NCBI GenBank assembly: GCA_003505715.1 | Contig: DNXU01000445.1 | Location: forward strand, 8,589-31,812 | DNA: 23,224 nucleotides | Reading direction: 5' to 3' | From: Cyanobacteria bacterium UBA8803 | GTDB taxonomy: Bacteria; Cyanobacteriota; Cyanobacteriia; Cyanobacteriales; Coleofasciculaceae | Shown here: one piece after another, positions 7,087 to 16,300 of the stretch | Layout: each line of letters opens with the position of its first letter | Position numbering within the stretch: the stretch's first letter is position 1 | Translations under genes and position numbers: made by a program | Notes under the pieces: model-generated | Told to the model about the DNA's origin: nothing | The model's input: only the letters and a program-made list of their open reading frames with translations | Databases searched by the model: none

Positions 7087-10000
7087 CTAGCCAACAAGCA
7101 ATTCGAGCAAGGTGGGATTAGTAGCCACTTTAGCAAGGGAATTGGCGACCCCCTTAAAGTTGCCAGCGCCTACTGCCTCGAAAGCATTAATTAAATCTCC
7201 AACACCAGGAACAAGGCGTATACCTTCAAAGAAAGCATCCAAGTACTTGCCCTCTCTTAAGTTAACAGCAGCTTTGGCTAAATGTTTGCCTTCTGCGAAT
7301 CCAGCAACTTTGAATCCTGTAGAAAGCGCTTTGAGATAATCGCCCCGCTGCAAACTCCACGCCATGTCTACCCAGTCTTTGCCTTGTGAAAATCCAGCTA
7401 GCGAGAACCCAGTGGAAATGGCACTAAGGTAATTCTTGTCTTTGACATCCCACGCCATGTTCACCCATTGCTCTACATTTTTGAAGCCGACGGCTGATAA
7501 CCCTTGAGTGACAGCAGCACGGTCATTGTTAGGATTGCTGTCTTTAAGATTCTGCACCCAAGAACTATTAGCAAACTGTGTACCCGCAACTGAGAGTAAT
7601 TCATCTGCAACCTTGCTAGTTTGATTATCTTTGAGTGCGATCGCGGACTTAACAAATGCTTGAGATTGACTTGAATTGATGCCTAATTTGTCCAGTCCAG
7701 CAACTTCTAGCCCTGCCGTGAGAGCTTTCGTATAATCGCCATCTATTACACCCCAGGCAATGCCCACGAATTTGTCAGCATTGCTGAATCCAGCACCGGA
7801 CAAACCTGCACCTAAAATACCTTTCCAGTCACCATCTTTCATTGCCCAAGCAACATCTACAAAAGTATTCGCTACCTTATCTTTCACCTCAAGCTCTTTG
7901 AGGACATCTTTCAAGGCTGTCTTGTAGTCTTTACTAATAATGCCCCAGCCGACATCTATTAGGATATTGACCACTTTCTCTGGAACAGCAGAACCACCAG
8001 GTATTATTTTTAGTACCCCATTAACTCCGCTCTTAACAACCTCTTTCCAATCCCCTTGAACAAGGGCAATTAATCCTTCGATACCATTAACAACAGTACC
8101 AACATACGGAATTTTCTTCAAGGCAGCGACGACAGCACCAACGTCTACGCCATCTAGATTGCTCTTAATGTTCTCGCTGATATCCTTTGAAAACTGCTTG
8201 ACACTCTCGCTCAAGCGATTAAAGAATCCCTTCTTGCGCCGATTTTGTTCCTGCCGTTCGCGCTCTAGCTCTTCTTGTTGCAATCTCTCAAGTGTGGCTA
8301 CCGCTTCTCGATGCTCTTTCGTTTTTTGCTTTAAATCAGCTTCTGCTTTAGCTAAAGCAGCGTTAGCATCTGCAAGAGCCTTTTCTGCTGCTTTAGAATT
8401 TGCTAGTGCGTCTTGATATGCTAGTGCTGCTGCTGCTGCCTCTGCTGCTGCTGCATCGTATGCAGCTTGAGCGTCTGCCAATATCTGATGTGCCTGAGCT
8501 TCTGCTGCTGCTAGTGCGGCTTGGGCATCGTCTATAAGTTTTTGTGCCTCTACTTGGGTCTGTGCAAAGACCGCTTCAGCAGACGCAACTATGCGCTGGG
8601 CTTCCTCTATAGCTGCTTCCAAAGCTTGTTGGGCAGCTTCAATAGCCTCCTGCGAGGACTGGTCAGCATTTGCTAAAGCTGTCCGGGCATCGTCTATTAA
8701 TTTCTGTGCCCTTGCTTTTTCGGCTTCTAGTGTATTCTGAGCGTTTGTGACCGCATTCTGGGCGACTGCTTGAGCACCTTCTAGATTGGTTCGAGCTGCG
8801 GCAATCATGCCCTTAGCTTGTTGTTCAGCCTCTTGCTTCTTGAGTGCTTCCTCTTGGCGTTGTTTTTCCTTCTCCTCAGCCTCGCGGCGTTTTTCCTCTT
8901 CTATCTTTTTCTCTTCCTCAACTTTGCGCTCTGCTTCTTCTTGTTTCTTTTTCTCTTCCGCAGCTTTGCGCTCTGCTTCTTCTTTTCTCCTTTTCGCTTC
9001 CGCAGCTTTGCGCTCTGCTTCTGCATGAGCATCATTGGTGATAACAAAAAGCTTTTTGGTAGCTCCCCAAGTTACGCTAACTTTGGCCCATCCACTCCCC
9101 TTACTGTAAGTGTGATTTTCCTCCCTAACCTCATATCTGGAATACGCTGGCAGAGGGTGAAGCTTTTTATATTGATCTATCACTAGGTTCGCCGCAGCCT
9201 CTGATACTGCATCTTTTGTAACCCATCCTGGCAACCAGCTAGGTAATCCATTCCGAGCATAGGGGATTGAGAAAACCTGTTTCTCGCTCGTAGCTCGCTC
9301 TGTAGAAGTTATTTCATCCGAATCTATCCAAGCAGATTTCTCAAGTTTTGCTTCGAGGTCATAGTAGTGGTACAGATTATAGAATTCAGGCCAGTTAACC
9401 TCTGGAATATTTTCGTTCTTGAGCGTAGCCTGAACCAAATCAATATTAGGAGGTGTGTAAACTTCTGGTTTTGTTGCCTTCGCCAGATAGACTGCTGCTG
9501 AGATGTTTAGCAATCCTAAACCAGTCTCAGCGTCCCAATTAGACGCATTCAGGTCGGTAGCTGTGTGTTTGAGGATATCGATAACCTGGGTGTAGTTCAG
9601 GCTTGGATTGGCTGCCCAAATTAGGGATACAGCACCCGTGACTTTGGCAGTTGCCACTGATGTACCAGATGCACCATTGCTGGCAGTCCCTTGTGCTAGG
9701 ATATCTACGCCTTTGCCGTAGTTGGCATAATCGACTTCTCCATAGCTGGAATAATCTGCTTTCTGCCAGCCTTCAGCAGCCCCAACTATCAGGATATTGT
9801 CAAACTCCTTAGTAGCCTGAGCAAGTGCTGACATAGTAGTTCCTTGGTTCCCTGTAGAGGTAGCAACCAGAACATTATTCTGTTGAGCGTAAAGCAAAGC
9901 TGCCCGTTCCAGGGAAGTCAATTCGTAGCGAGTAGTAACACTTCCATCCGGATTCGTTTGAGTCAAGTCAAAGCTGAGGTTCACCACAGCATTTAGTTGC

Positions 10001-12807
10001 CCCGATGCCTTAGCAGCATCCACAAACTCGATCAATGACTGCGCCCAGTCTCCAGAACCAATCGTACGACCTAGCCACAGAGGAGATTTGTCATTAATGC
10101 CATCAATTCCAATGCCATTGTTACGAGTGGCGGCAATTACCTCTAACATCTGAGTACCATGTTCATCTCCTTCACCTGGTTGCAACAAGGAATTGCTGTC
10201 ACCGTCTACCCAATCCTTACCCAGACTGATTCGAGAGGCATTAATGTCAGGATTGTTAACCCGGAAGCCTGAATCAATTAGACCAATGAGGGGTAAACCA
10301 ATTTTCCGCAAAATATCTGCTGGCGAGGTTTCATACCAGCGATTTTCAGAAGCCAGAATCTTCGCCCAAACATCTATTTCAGCTTGAGAGTCGTCTACCC
10401 ACTCGCTCCAGGAGTTTTTCAGACCATCGTACTCAGTCCAGGCATCATCTATAATTTGATGACGTTGCAGATCTAGATCCTGATAGTCTTTCCAAGCATT
10501 TGCAATGATTGAATTTTTGGAGTTTTGCAGTTGCTCGTACTGACTCCAGTAATCGCCCATAACTTGGCTACGCTGGTTTTCCAGTATTTGATACTCGCTC
10601 CAAGCTTGACTCATGAATGCTTCTTTAGAATTCTTAAGAGCATCCAACTGATTCTCAGTATCAGCCAGAACTTGATGACGGTAGGTATCCAGGCTCTGGT
10701 ACTGGCTCCAAAGACTATTCATTACAGTCTCTTTAGTGCCTTTAAGAGCGTAGTATTCATTCCAGGCATTATCCATACCCTGATCGCGGTATGCAGCTAA
10801 GTTGTAGTATTGACTCCAGGTATCACCCATCTCCTGATGACGGTAGGTATCCAGGCTCTGGTACTGATTCCGAAGACTGCTCATGACAGTCTCTTTAGTG
10901 CCCTTGAAAGCGTTGTATTGATTCCAAGCATCAGCTATAGCTGTATGTCTGTAGCTATCGAGGGCGCGGTAGTCATCCCAAACATCGTTTCCAAACCCCT
11001 TACTATTCAGTTGATTCCAGGTGTAGAGCACCCAGTCATACATGAATTTATCGACATTAGAAACTGTACTGTTTGCGTAGTCAACCCACTGATTCAAGTA
11101 ATTGCCAGTATTAAATAGGTCGCTCCAGGTATAGTTCGCCCAGTCATACATGAATTGACCATTGTTAGAAACGGTATTTTGTGCGTAGTCAACCCACTCA
11201 TTTGTGTAGTTACCAGTGCTGGAGAGATTGCTTTCTACATAATCTACCCAATCATTCATGTAGTCTCCAGAATGGGAGACTTTGCCCCAAACGTTGTACA
11301 CTTGGTCGTACATATCGTTACCAACGTTTGAAAGTTGGTCACTGGCAGCGCTTATCTGAGCATCCGTTGAGTTTTGAATTTGAGAAAGCGTAGTCCAGTG
11401 ATTGTAGGCTGCGTTGTATAACTCACCATCAACATTGGTAAGTTGGCTTCCTAGTGATTGCAACTGACTATTAAGAGAGTTATCAGTTGCAAAAATAGAA
11501 GCTTTAAAGTCGTCAACCTGTTTCTGAATCTCGCTGTCAATGCCAGTTAACACATTTTGAAGATGGCTTAAACTTTGAGTTTCCTGGTTGTTGAGAGTAG
11601 TCAACTCTTGGTTAACCTGCTCTAGCCACTTGTCAACTAAGGTTTGAGATGGGCTAGCTTGTTCTGCAACTGGTAGATCTGCTTCATTAGCAACCGAGTT
11701 AGTTGGTTCTAGAGAAGCTTCCCCAACAGTGAATTCTGCCTTGACTGAAGGCTGTGCGATCGCTGATGAGTTATCACCTTCAATAGCTGAGTTGTTGTCA
11801 GTACTGAATACAGTATTAATCAAATCGTCAGAGACTAATTCTCCTACACTTGGGTTATCCGGAGTCACATAGGGTTTAGCATATTCAATCAACGCTTGAC
11901 CTAAATCAGTACTGCGCCAATCTTTAGCTGGATTAATCACATCATTTAAACTTGCTGCTGTCCCTATTGCACCTCGTATCTGGAAGATGAAATCGTTGTA
12001 ATCTTTATCCGACTTGCCATCTAACCGTAAATCTTCCATTACAAAGGTACTGCCATCACCAGTTAGATCGGCAATCTGTCCTACTTGGAAGGCATCATTA
12101 GGGTTAGCTGTGGAGAGCGAGAATAAGGGACGCAAAGCACCCCCTACAGATGGGCTGTTAAACACTTGCTGCACCGTACCCTTAGGAACGATCATTAGAC
12201 CAAACGTATCTCCTGGACGCATTGAAAACATTTTTACGCCCTGATATACACCGGCATTAAAGTCACGCTCCCAGCTAAAAGAGCCATGAAATCTGGCTCC
12301 TTCTGTGTGGTCAGAAATCACTACATGACCCAAATCTGAATCACTCAACACTCGTCGCGCTGCTTCTTGGATAAATGCCTCAGAACCTGGTTCAAATGCA
12401 TCCATCCCCTCTAGGCTGAAGATGGCTAATTCTCCTTGATACCCACCACCATCGAACAGGAAATCAATACCAACTTCTGCTGCCTCGCCTACCGTGAACA
12501 AACCAGCATCAAACGCTGAATTAACGTTGACGCCAAGAGAACTTCCTAGCAGTGGATCAATTAAATTTGAGGATGGATGCAACTCTTGAAAAGTCAAATA
12601 ATTCATGAAGCTAAAGTCAGTTGCTGTGACTTCAACTGGTAAAAGTTCCGGCTCTACAGTTAGACCAATAAAACCGACTGGTTGGGTTGAACCAGTGCTA
12701 AGCAACATTAAAGGATCAGTTTGAGCAGTATTGCTTAGGAATTCTTGACTGAGATTCGGTATAAGTGGACTTGTAGTAGAGAACTGTAAGCTTTCCAAAC
12801 TCTCCAT
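7087..12807 (-). CDS. Giant multidomain protein with subtilisin-like (S8) protease, DUF4114 and two repeat arrays
   Basis: The 1906-residue product starts at ATG 12807, with AGGA 8-11 bases upstream. In order: a Ser/Thr-rich leader without an N-terminal signal helix; a DUF4114 domain at about 100-280, with GVKMFSMRPGDTFGLMIVP and LDGKSDKDYNDFIFQI near 260-275; a Ser/Ala/Glu-rich linker; 22 helical 18-residue repeats at 404-799; a subtilase domain at about 830-1110 with Asp845 (GLIDSGF), His883 (DEHGTQM), Asn987 (STGNQGT) and Ser1050 (ASGTSVATAK); a spacer; a TolA-like charged, alanine-rich coiled coil at about 1255-1530; and about nine Trp/Tyr repeats at about 1555-1890, ending in LLELLVG. 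The triad is complete, so it is probably an active serine endopeptidase. DUF4114 occurs in secreted cyanobacterial proteins, and with the adjacent foldase this suggests export without a Sec signal. RTX repeats are absent and no transporter is nearby. The substrate is unknown. Confidence 0.88.
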   Translation of the reverse strand: MESLESLQFSTTSPLIPNLSQEFLSNTAQTDPLMLLSTGSTQPVGFIGLTVEPELLPVEVTATDFSFMNYLTFQELHPSSNLIDPLLGSSLGVNVNSAFDAGLFTVGEAAEVGIDFLFDGGGYQGELAIFSLEGMDAFEPGSEAFIQEAARRVLSDSDLGHVVISDHTEGARFHGSFSWERDFNAGVYQGVKMFSMRPGDTFGLMIVPKGTVQQVFNSPSVGGALRPLFSLSTANPNDAFQVGQIADLTGDGSTFVMEDLRLDGKSDKDYNDFIFQIRGAIGTAASLNDVINPAKDWRSTDLGQALIEYAKPYVTPDNPSVGELVSDDLINTVFSTDNNSAIEGDNSSAIAQPSVKAEFTVGEASLEPTNSVANEADLPVAEQASPSQTLVDKWLEQVNQELTTLNNQETQSLSHLQNVLTGIDSEIQKQVDDFKASIFATDNSLNSQLQSLGSQLTNVDGELYNAAYNHWTTLSQIQNSTDAQISAASDQLSNVGNDMYDQVYNVWGKVSHSGDYMNDWVDYVESNLSSTGNYTNEWVDYAQNTVSNNGQFMYDWANYTWSDLFNTGNYLNQWVDYANSTVSNVDKFMYDWVLYTWNQLNSKGFGNDVWDDYRALDSYRHTAIADAWNQYNAFKGTKETVMSSLRNQYQSLDTYRHQEMGDTWSQYYNLAAYRDQGMDNAWNEYYALKGTKETVMNSLWSQYQSLDTYRHQVLADTENQLDALKNSKEAFMSQAWSEYQILENQRSQVMGDYWSQYEQLQNSKNSIIANAWKDYQDLDLQRHQIIDDAWTEYDGLKNSWSEWVDDSQAEIDVWAKILASENRWYETSPADILRKIGLPLIGLIDSGFRVNNPDINASRISLGKDWVDGDSNSLLQPGEGDEHGTQMLEVIAATRNNGIGIDGINDKSPLWLGRTIGSGDWAQSLIEFVDAAKASGQLNAVVNLSFDLTQTNPDGSVTTRYELTSLERAALLYAQQNNVLVATSTGNQGTTMSALAQATKEFDNILIVGAAEGWQKADYSSYGEVDYANYGKGVDILAQGTASNGASGTSVATAKVTGAVSLIWAANPSLNYTQVIDILKHTATDLNASNWDAETGLGLLNISAAVYLAKATKPEVYTPPNIDLVQATLKNENIPEVNWPEFYNLYHYYDLEAKLEKSAWIDSDEITSTERATSEKQVFSIPYARNGLPSWLPGWVTKDAVSEAAANLVIDQYKKLHPLPAYSRYEVREENHTYSKGSGWAKVSVTWGATKKLFVITNDAHAEAERKAAEAKRRKEEAERKAAEEKKKQEEAERKVEEEKKIEEEKRREAEEKEKQRQEEALKKQEAEQQAKGMIAAARTNLEGAQAVAQNAVTNAQNTLEAEKARAQKLIDDARTALANADQSSQEAIEAAQQALEAAIEEAQRIVASAEAVFAQTQVEAQKLIDDAQAALAAAEAQAHQILADAQAAYDAAAAEAAAAALAYQDALANSKAAEKALADANAALAKAEADLKQKTKEHREAVATLERLQQEELERERQEQNRRKKGFFNRLSESVKQFSKDISENIKSNLDGVDVGAVVAALKKIPYVGTVVNGIEGLIALVQGDWKEVVKSGVNGVLKIIPGGSAVPEKVVNILIDVGWGIISKDYKTALKDVLKELEVKDKVANTFVDVAWAMKDGDWKGILGAGLSGAGFSNADKFVGIAWGVIDGDYTKALTAGLEVAGLDKLGINSSQSQAFVKSAIALKDNQTSKVADELLSVAGTQFANSSWVQNLKDSNPNNDRAAVTQGLSAVGFKNVEQWVNMAWDVKDKNYLSAISTGFSLAGFSQGKDWVDMAWSLQRGDYLKALSTGFKVAGFAEGKHLAKAAVNLREGKYLDAFFEGIRLVPGVGDLINAFEAVGAGNFKGVANSLAKVATNPTLLELLVG
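7130..8150 (-). repeat. C-terminal protein repeat array of the giant protease (~33-residue units)
   Basis: About nine to ten degenerate units can be lined up on the pattern (W/F)VxxAWxxxxGDYxxALxxGxxxAGF. The clearest units contain FVDVAWAMKDGDWKG, FVGIAWGVIDGDYTKAL, WVNMAWDVKDKNYLSAI, WVDMAWSLQRGDYLKAL and LAKAAVNLREGKYLDAF. Unit lengths vary from about 30 to 37 residues. Each unit looks like a pair of short helices joined by an acidic turn, so the array may form a solenoid. I do not recognise a named repeat family. Confidence 0.75.
10411..11598 (-). repeat. 22 in-phase 18-residue (54-bp) repeats in the giant protease
   Basis: Residues 404-799 divide into exactly 22 units of 18 residues with no insertion or deletion: 22 x 54 = 1188 bp. 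Most units have Trp at position 9 and Tyr at position 12. Examples are HSGDYMNDWVDYVESNLS and RSQVMGDYWSQYEQLQNS. The early units alternate NTGNY-type and FMYDW-type, and the later units largely alternate R-type and K-type, giving a 36-residue super-period. An 18-residue period equals five alpha-helical turns and predicts long helices with an aromatic stripe. At DNA level, 10673-10750 and 10835-10912 are close copies offset by 162 bp, evidence of relatively recent expansion. Confidence 0.9.
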
Positions 12808-13386
12808 GTTATTTTCCTGAATAAGCTTTTTTTGCCTTTGGTCTGATTTTTCTTAATGAAAGCAAACACCTCAGTCAGTCGCTGAATTTGTTGCCCTTCA
12901 CTGAAACATAAAAATACAAATTGGCATCAATTCTTGCGATCGCTCTACCGGACTCCAGAATTTCTGAAACCAGTAATGTTGAGGTTTGTAATGCGATGCT
13001 CCCCTTTCACCCCAATCAACACAACTGCGCTCACCCCTTATCAAGGCTTGCTATGTGCGATTGCTAAAGCTTAACCGCTTAAGCCCACCTCTGGTAGTCA
13101 GTAAAAGTCAGAAGAAGATCGTAAAGAAGTCTTAAAAAAGTCAGAAAAAAGTCATTTCTATGCAAAAATAGTCCTAATGGGTGATGTAAGATAGCTGTAG
13201 TGAAACTCAAGATTCTCTTTTCAGCTCAAACTCCAGTAGCCCCTGGCAAATGTTCCGAGACAGGGTACAACCAATATAGAAGGCGATACAATCGCCTCTT
13301 CGGGTAGTTCATTGCTTCTCAAAGAAGCACAGCTATCTCCCCTGATGACTTTCCCAATTTCTACTGCTCACAACCAACGTTTAACA
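12808..13386. other. Divergent intergenic region between the giant protease and NB-ARC/WD40 genes
   Basis: This region should hold both divergent promoters. It contains a HIP1 site (12938-12945), the phased GTC repeats at 13097-13153, and a 6-bp perfect hairpin GGCGAT-ACA-ATCGCC at 13282-13296. An in-frame extension of the WD40 gene reaches back to a TTG at 13312, but I do not think it is translated. No confident -10/-35 pair was found. Confidence 0.5.
13097..13153 (+). repeat. Six phased ~11-bp direct repeats (GTCAGAAAAAA type)
   Basis: GTC triplets occur at 13097, 13107, 13129, 13140 and 13151, and a degenerate ATC at 13118. The spacings are therefore 10, 11, 11, 11 and 11 bp, each unit continuing as an A-rich tract (GTCAGTAAAA, GTCAGAAGAA, GTCTTAAAAAA, GTCAGAAAAAA). 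Helically phased direct repeats of about 11 bp are the kind of site bound by OmpR/PhoB-type response regulators. Phased A-tracts also bend DNA. The array lies about 235-290 bp before the WD40 start codon and about 290-345 bp before the protease start. Confidence 0.6.
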
Positions 13387-16300
13387 ATGACGATAGAAGA
13401 AGCGCTAGAGCTTGTAGAGCAAGCCCTAGACAAAGGACGCTTAAATAACGTTCAGGAACTTGTATTCCGTCAATCGTGGGAAGGGCAGTCTTACGAAGAA
13501 ATTGCCAGAACCTCTAGTTATGACCTTGGCTACATCAAAGATGTCGGCTCTAAATTGTGGCGATTACTTTCACAAGTTTTGGGTGAGAAAGTCACGAAAC
13601 ATAGTGTTCAAAAAGTTGTGAAGCGAGCCGCGAAGCAGAGAAATCAGCAATTAGAACAGGAGAGCAGTTGCAGACTTGCTATTACATCTCAACAGGACTG
13701 GGGAGAAGCAATTGATGTTTCCATCTTTTATGGACGCAACCAGGAACTCGCGCTACTCGAACAATGGCTTCTACATGATCGCTGCCGACTTGTGGCAATC
13801 TTGGGTATGGGCGGCATGGGCAAAACCGCCCTCTCTATAAAGCTAGCAGAACAGGTTCAGCATAAATTTGAGTTTTTGTTATGGCGCTCGCTCTCTTCTG
13901 CTCCTCCTTTTGACGAGCTTGCAACCGAGTTAGTTCAGTTTCTCTCCAACCAGCAAGAACTCCAGCTACCTGAGACTTTAGAGGGAAAAACAGCACGCCT
14001 GTTGCACTATCTTCGCTCCTCTCCCTGTCTTCTCATCTTGGACAACTTTGAGTCGGTTCTTCAAGGTGGCAGCCAGACTGGACAATACCGCAAAGATTAC
14101 GAAGGGTATGGACACCTGTTGAAGTCTGTGGGAGAAGTTCGCCACCAAAGTTGTGTTATTTTGACCAGTCGAGAAAAACCGAAGGAGATCGGAATATTAG
14201 AAGGGGTAACTTCCCCAGTGCGATCGCTTCAGCTAGAAGGATTAACACCTATAGAAGGACAGCCTATCTTTACAGACAAAGGTTGTTTTAGTTCCGATCG
14301 CCAGGATTGGCACGAGATTTTTGAACACTACGCAGGCAATCCACTGGCATTGAAAATGGTTGCCTCAGGGGTACAAGAACTATTTGATGGGGATGTAGAG
14401 GAGTTACTTCCGTATTTAAGGCAGGGGAAGGCTGGGTTTGCAGACATCAACGAACTGCTAGAGCGACAGTTCCATCGCTTGTCAGAAGCAGAGCAACAAG
14501 TGATGAACTGGTTAGCCGTGAATCGAGAGCCAGTTTCACTGCCAGAACTAGAAACCGATGTCGTATCAGAGGCAATTACCAAGCAACTACTAGGAGCATT
14601 GCGATCGCTAACTCAGCGCTCTTTAGTAGAATGCAGTGAGAAACGCTGGTCATTGCAACCGGTGATTATGGAGTATGTAACGACCCGCTTAGTCACCGCC
14701 ATCTTTGAGGATATTATCGACCAGCGACAGGAATTTTTGAGAGATTACGCTTTAATTAAAGCTCAGAGTAAGGACTATATTAGGCAAACACAGATTCGTC
14801 TCATCCTACAACCAGTCATCGACAGGTTGTTGCTATCCCTAGGCAGCTACAACAAAATTCAACAGCAGCTAAAAGCAATTATCAGCCAGTTGAGAGCAGA
14901 AGCTCCGCTTCAACCTGGATATGTCGGAGGTAATATTCTTAATCTGCTGGTGCAAATGCAAATTGACTTGAGTGGTTATGATTTCTCCTACTTAACCATC
15001 TGTCAGGCATATCTGCAAGATGCCAATTTATATGATGTCAATTTTGCTCATTGCCATTTTTCTCAATCTGTGTTTACCCAATCTTTCGGCGGAGTTTTGG
15101 CGATCGCTTTTAGTCCTGATGGTCAACTTTTCGCAACAGGCAACGCCAATTGTGAAATTCATCTGTGGCGAGTGAGTGATCGCCAGCGCTTGCTTACTTT
15201 GCAAGGACACAGTGGTTGGGTTCGCAAGGTTGCCTTTAATCCAGACGGTCAAACCCTTGCCAGTGCTAGTGAAGATGGAACAATTAAGCTTTGGAATTTA
15301 CCGGATGGGGAATACCAATCTACGCTGTGCAAATATACCGATACCCTATATGGAGTTACGTTCAGTCCCGATGGACAGTTACTCGCCAATGGCAGTAACG
15401 ATTGCAAGATTAGGATTTGGAGCGCGGTTAATAGTGATTGCTTGCAAGTTCTAGAAGGGCATACGGGTGGGATACTATGTGTTCATTTCAGTCCTGATGG
15501 AAAGTACCTCGCCAGCAGCGGCTTCGACAATACTATCCGAATTTGGGACTTGCAGACAGCAGAGTGTTTACAAACAATCACAGCCCACAACAATTGGGTA
15601 GGATCGGTTCAGTTCAGTCCTGATGGAGAGCAACTACTCAGCGCTAGCTGCGATCGCACAATCAGAATTTGGCGTTTTTCAGATGGGAAATGTCTTGGTG
15701 TCCTCAAGGGACATACCCAATGGGTCTGGAAAGCGTTTTGGAGTCCTGATGGTAGACGAGTTGCCAGTTGTTCAGAAGACCAAACGATTAGAATTTGGGA
15801 TGTCCAAACTTGTACCTGTCTCCATACCCTGCAAGGACACAGCAGTAGAGTTTGGGGTATATGCTTCAGTCCCGACGGTCAAACCTTAGCCAGTTGCAGT
15901 GAAGACCAAACCATCCGGTTATGGCAAGTCAGTAACGGTCAGTGTGTTGCTAATATTCAGGGTTATACCAATTGGGTTAAGACAGTTGCTTTCAGTCCGA
16001 ATAGTCAGGCGATAGCGAAGCGCTGCTGCGATAGCGAAGCGGTTCTGAAAGAGCGAGCGCAGATCGCTACTGGACACAAAGACCGAACTCTACGAATCTG
16101 GGATGCGAGTAGTGGCAAGTGTCTTCGGGAACTAAAGGCACACAATAAAGGTCTACCAGCAATCGCTTTTCATCCCAATGGTGAAATTATTGCCAGCAGT
16201 AGTGAGGATACAACTATCAAAATCTGGAACCTCAGTGATGGTAAGTGCATTCATGCCCTTAAGGAACATACCAATGAGGTCTGGTCACTCAACTTCAGTC

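Noticed and set aside
8159..9186. Several plus-strand open frames opposite the coiled-coil region of the giant protease
   Set aside because: They are Ser/Leu/Phe-rich antisense readings of the repetitive Ala/Glu/Lys codons of the real gene.
10525..11118. Long plus-strand frames opposite the 18-residue repeat array
   Set aside because: They are a by-product of the 54-bp periodicity, which keeps the antisense frames free of stops; the sense strand carries the conserved protein pattern.
10411..11598. Regular 54-bp period considered as a CRISPR or non-coding tandem array
   Set aside because: The repeats are degenerate at DNA level but regular at protein level and contain no unique spacers; they encode protein repeats.
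7087..12807. RTX (GGxGxDxxx) calcium-binding repeats in the giant protein
   Set aside because: None was found; the two repeat families are helical in character, so RTX-type secretion is not supported.
13312..13386. N-terminal extension of the NB-ARC/WD40 protein from TTG 13312
   Set aside because: The conserved helix-turn-helix domain starts at the ATG at 13387, and the 25 extra residues match nothing in the family.
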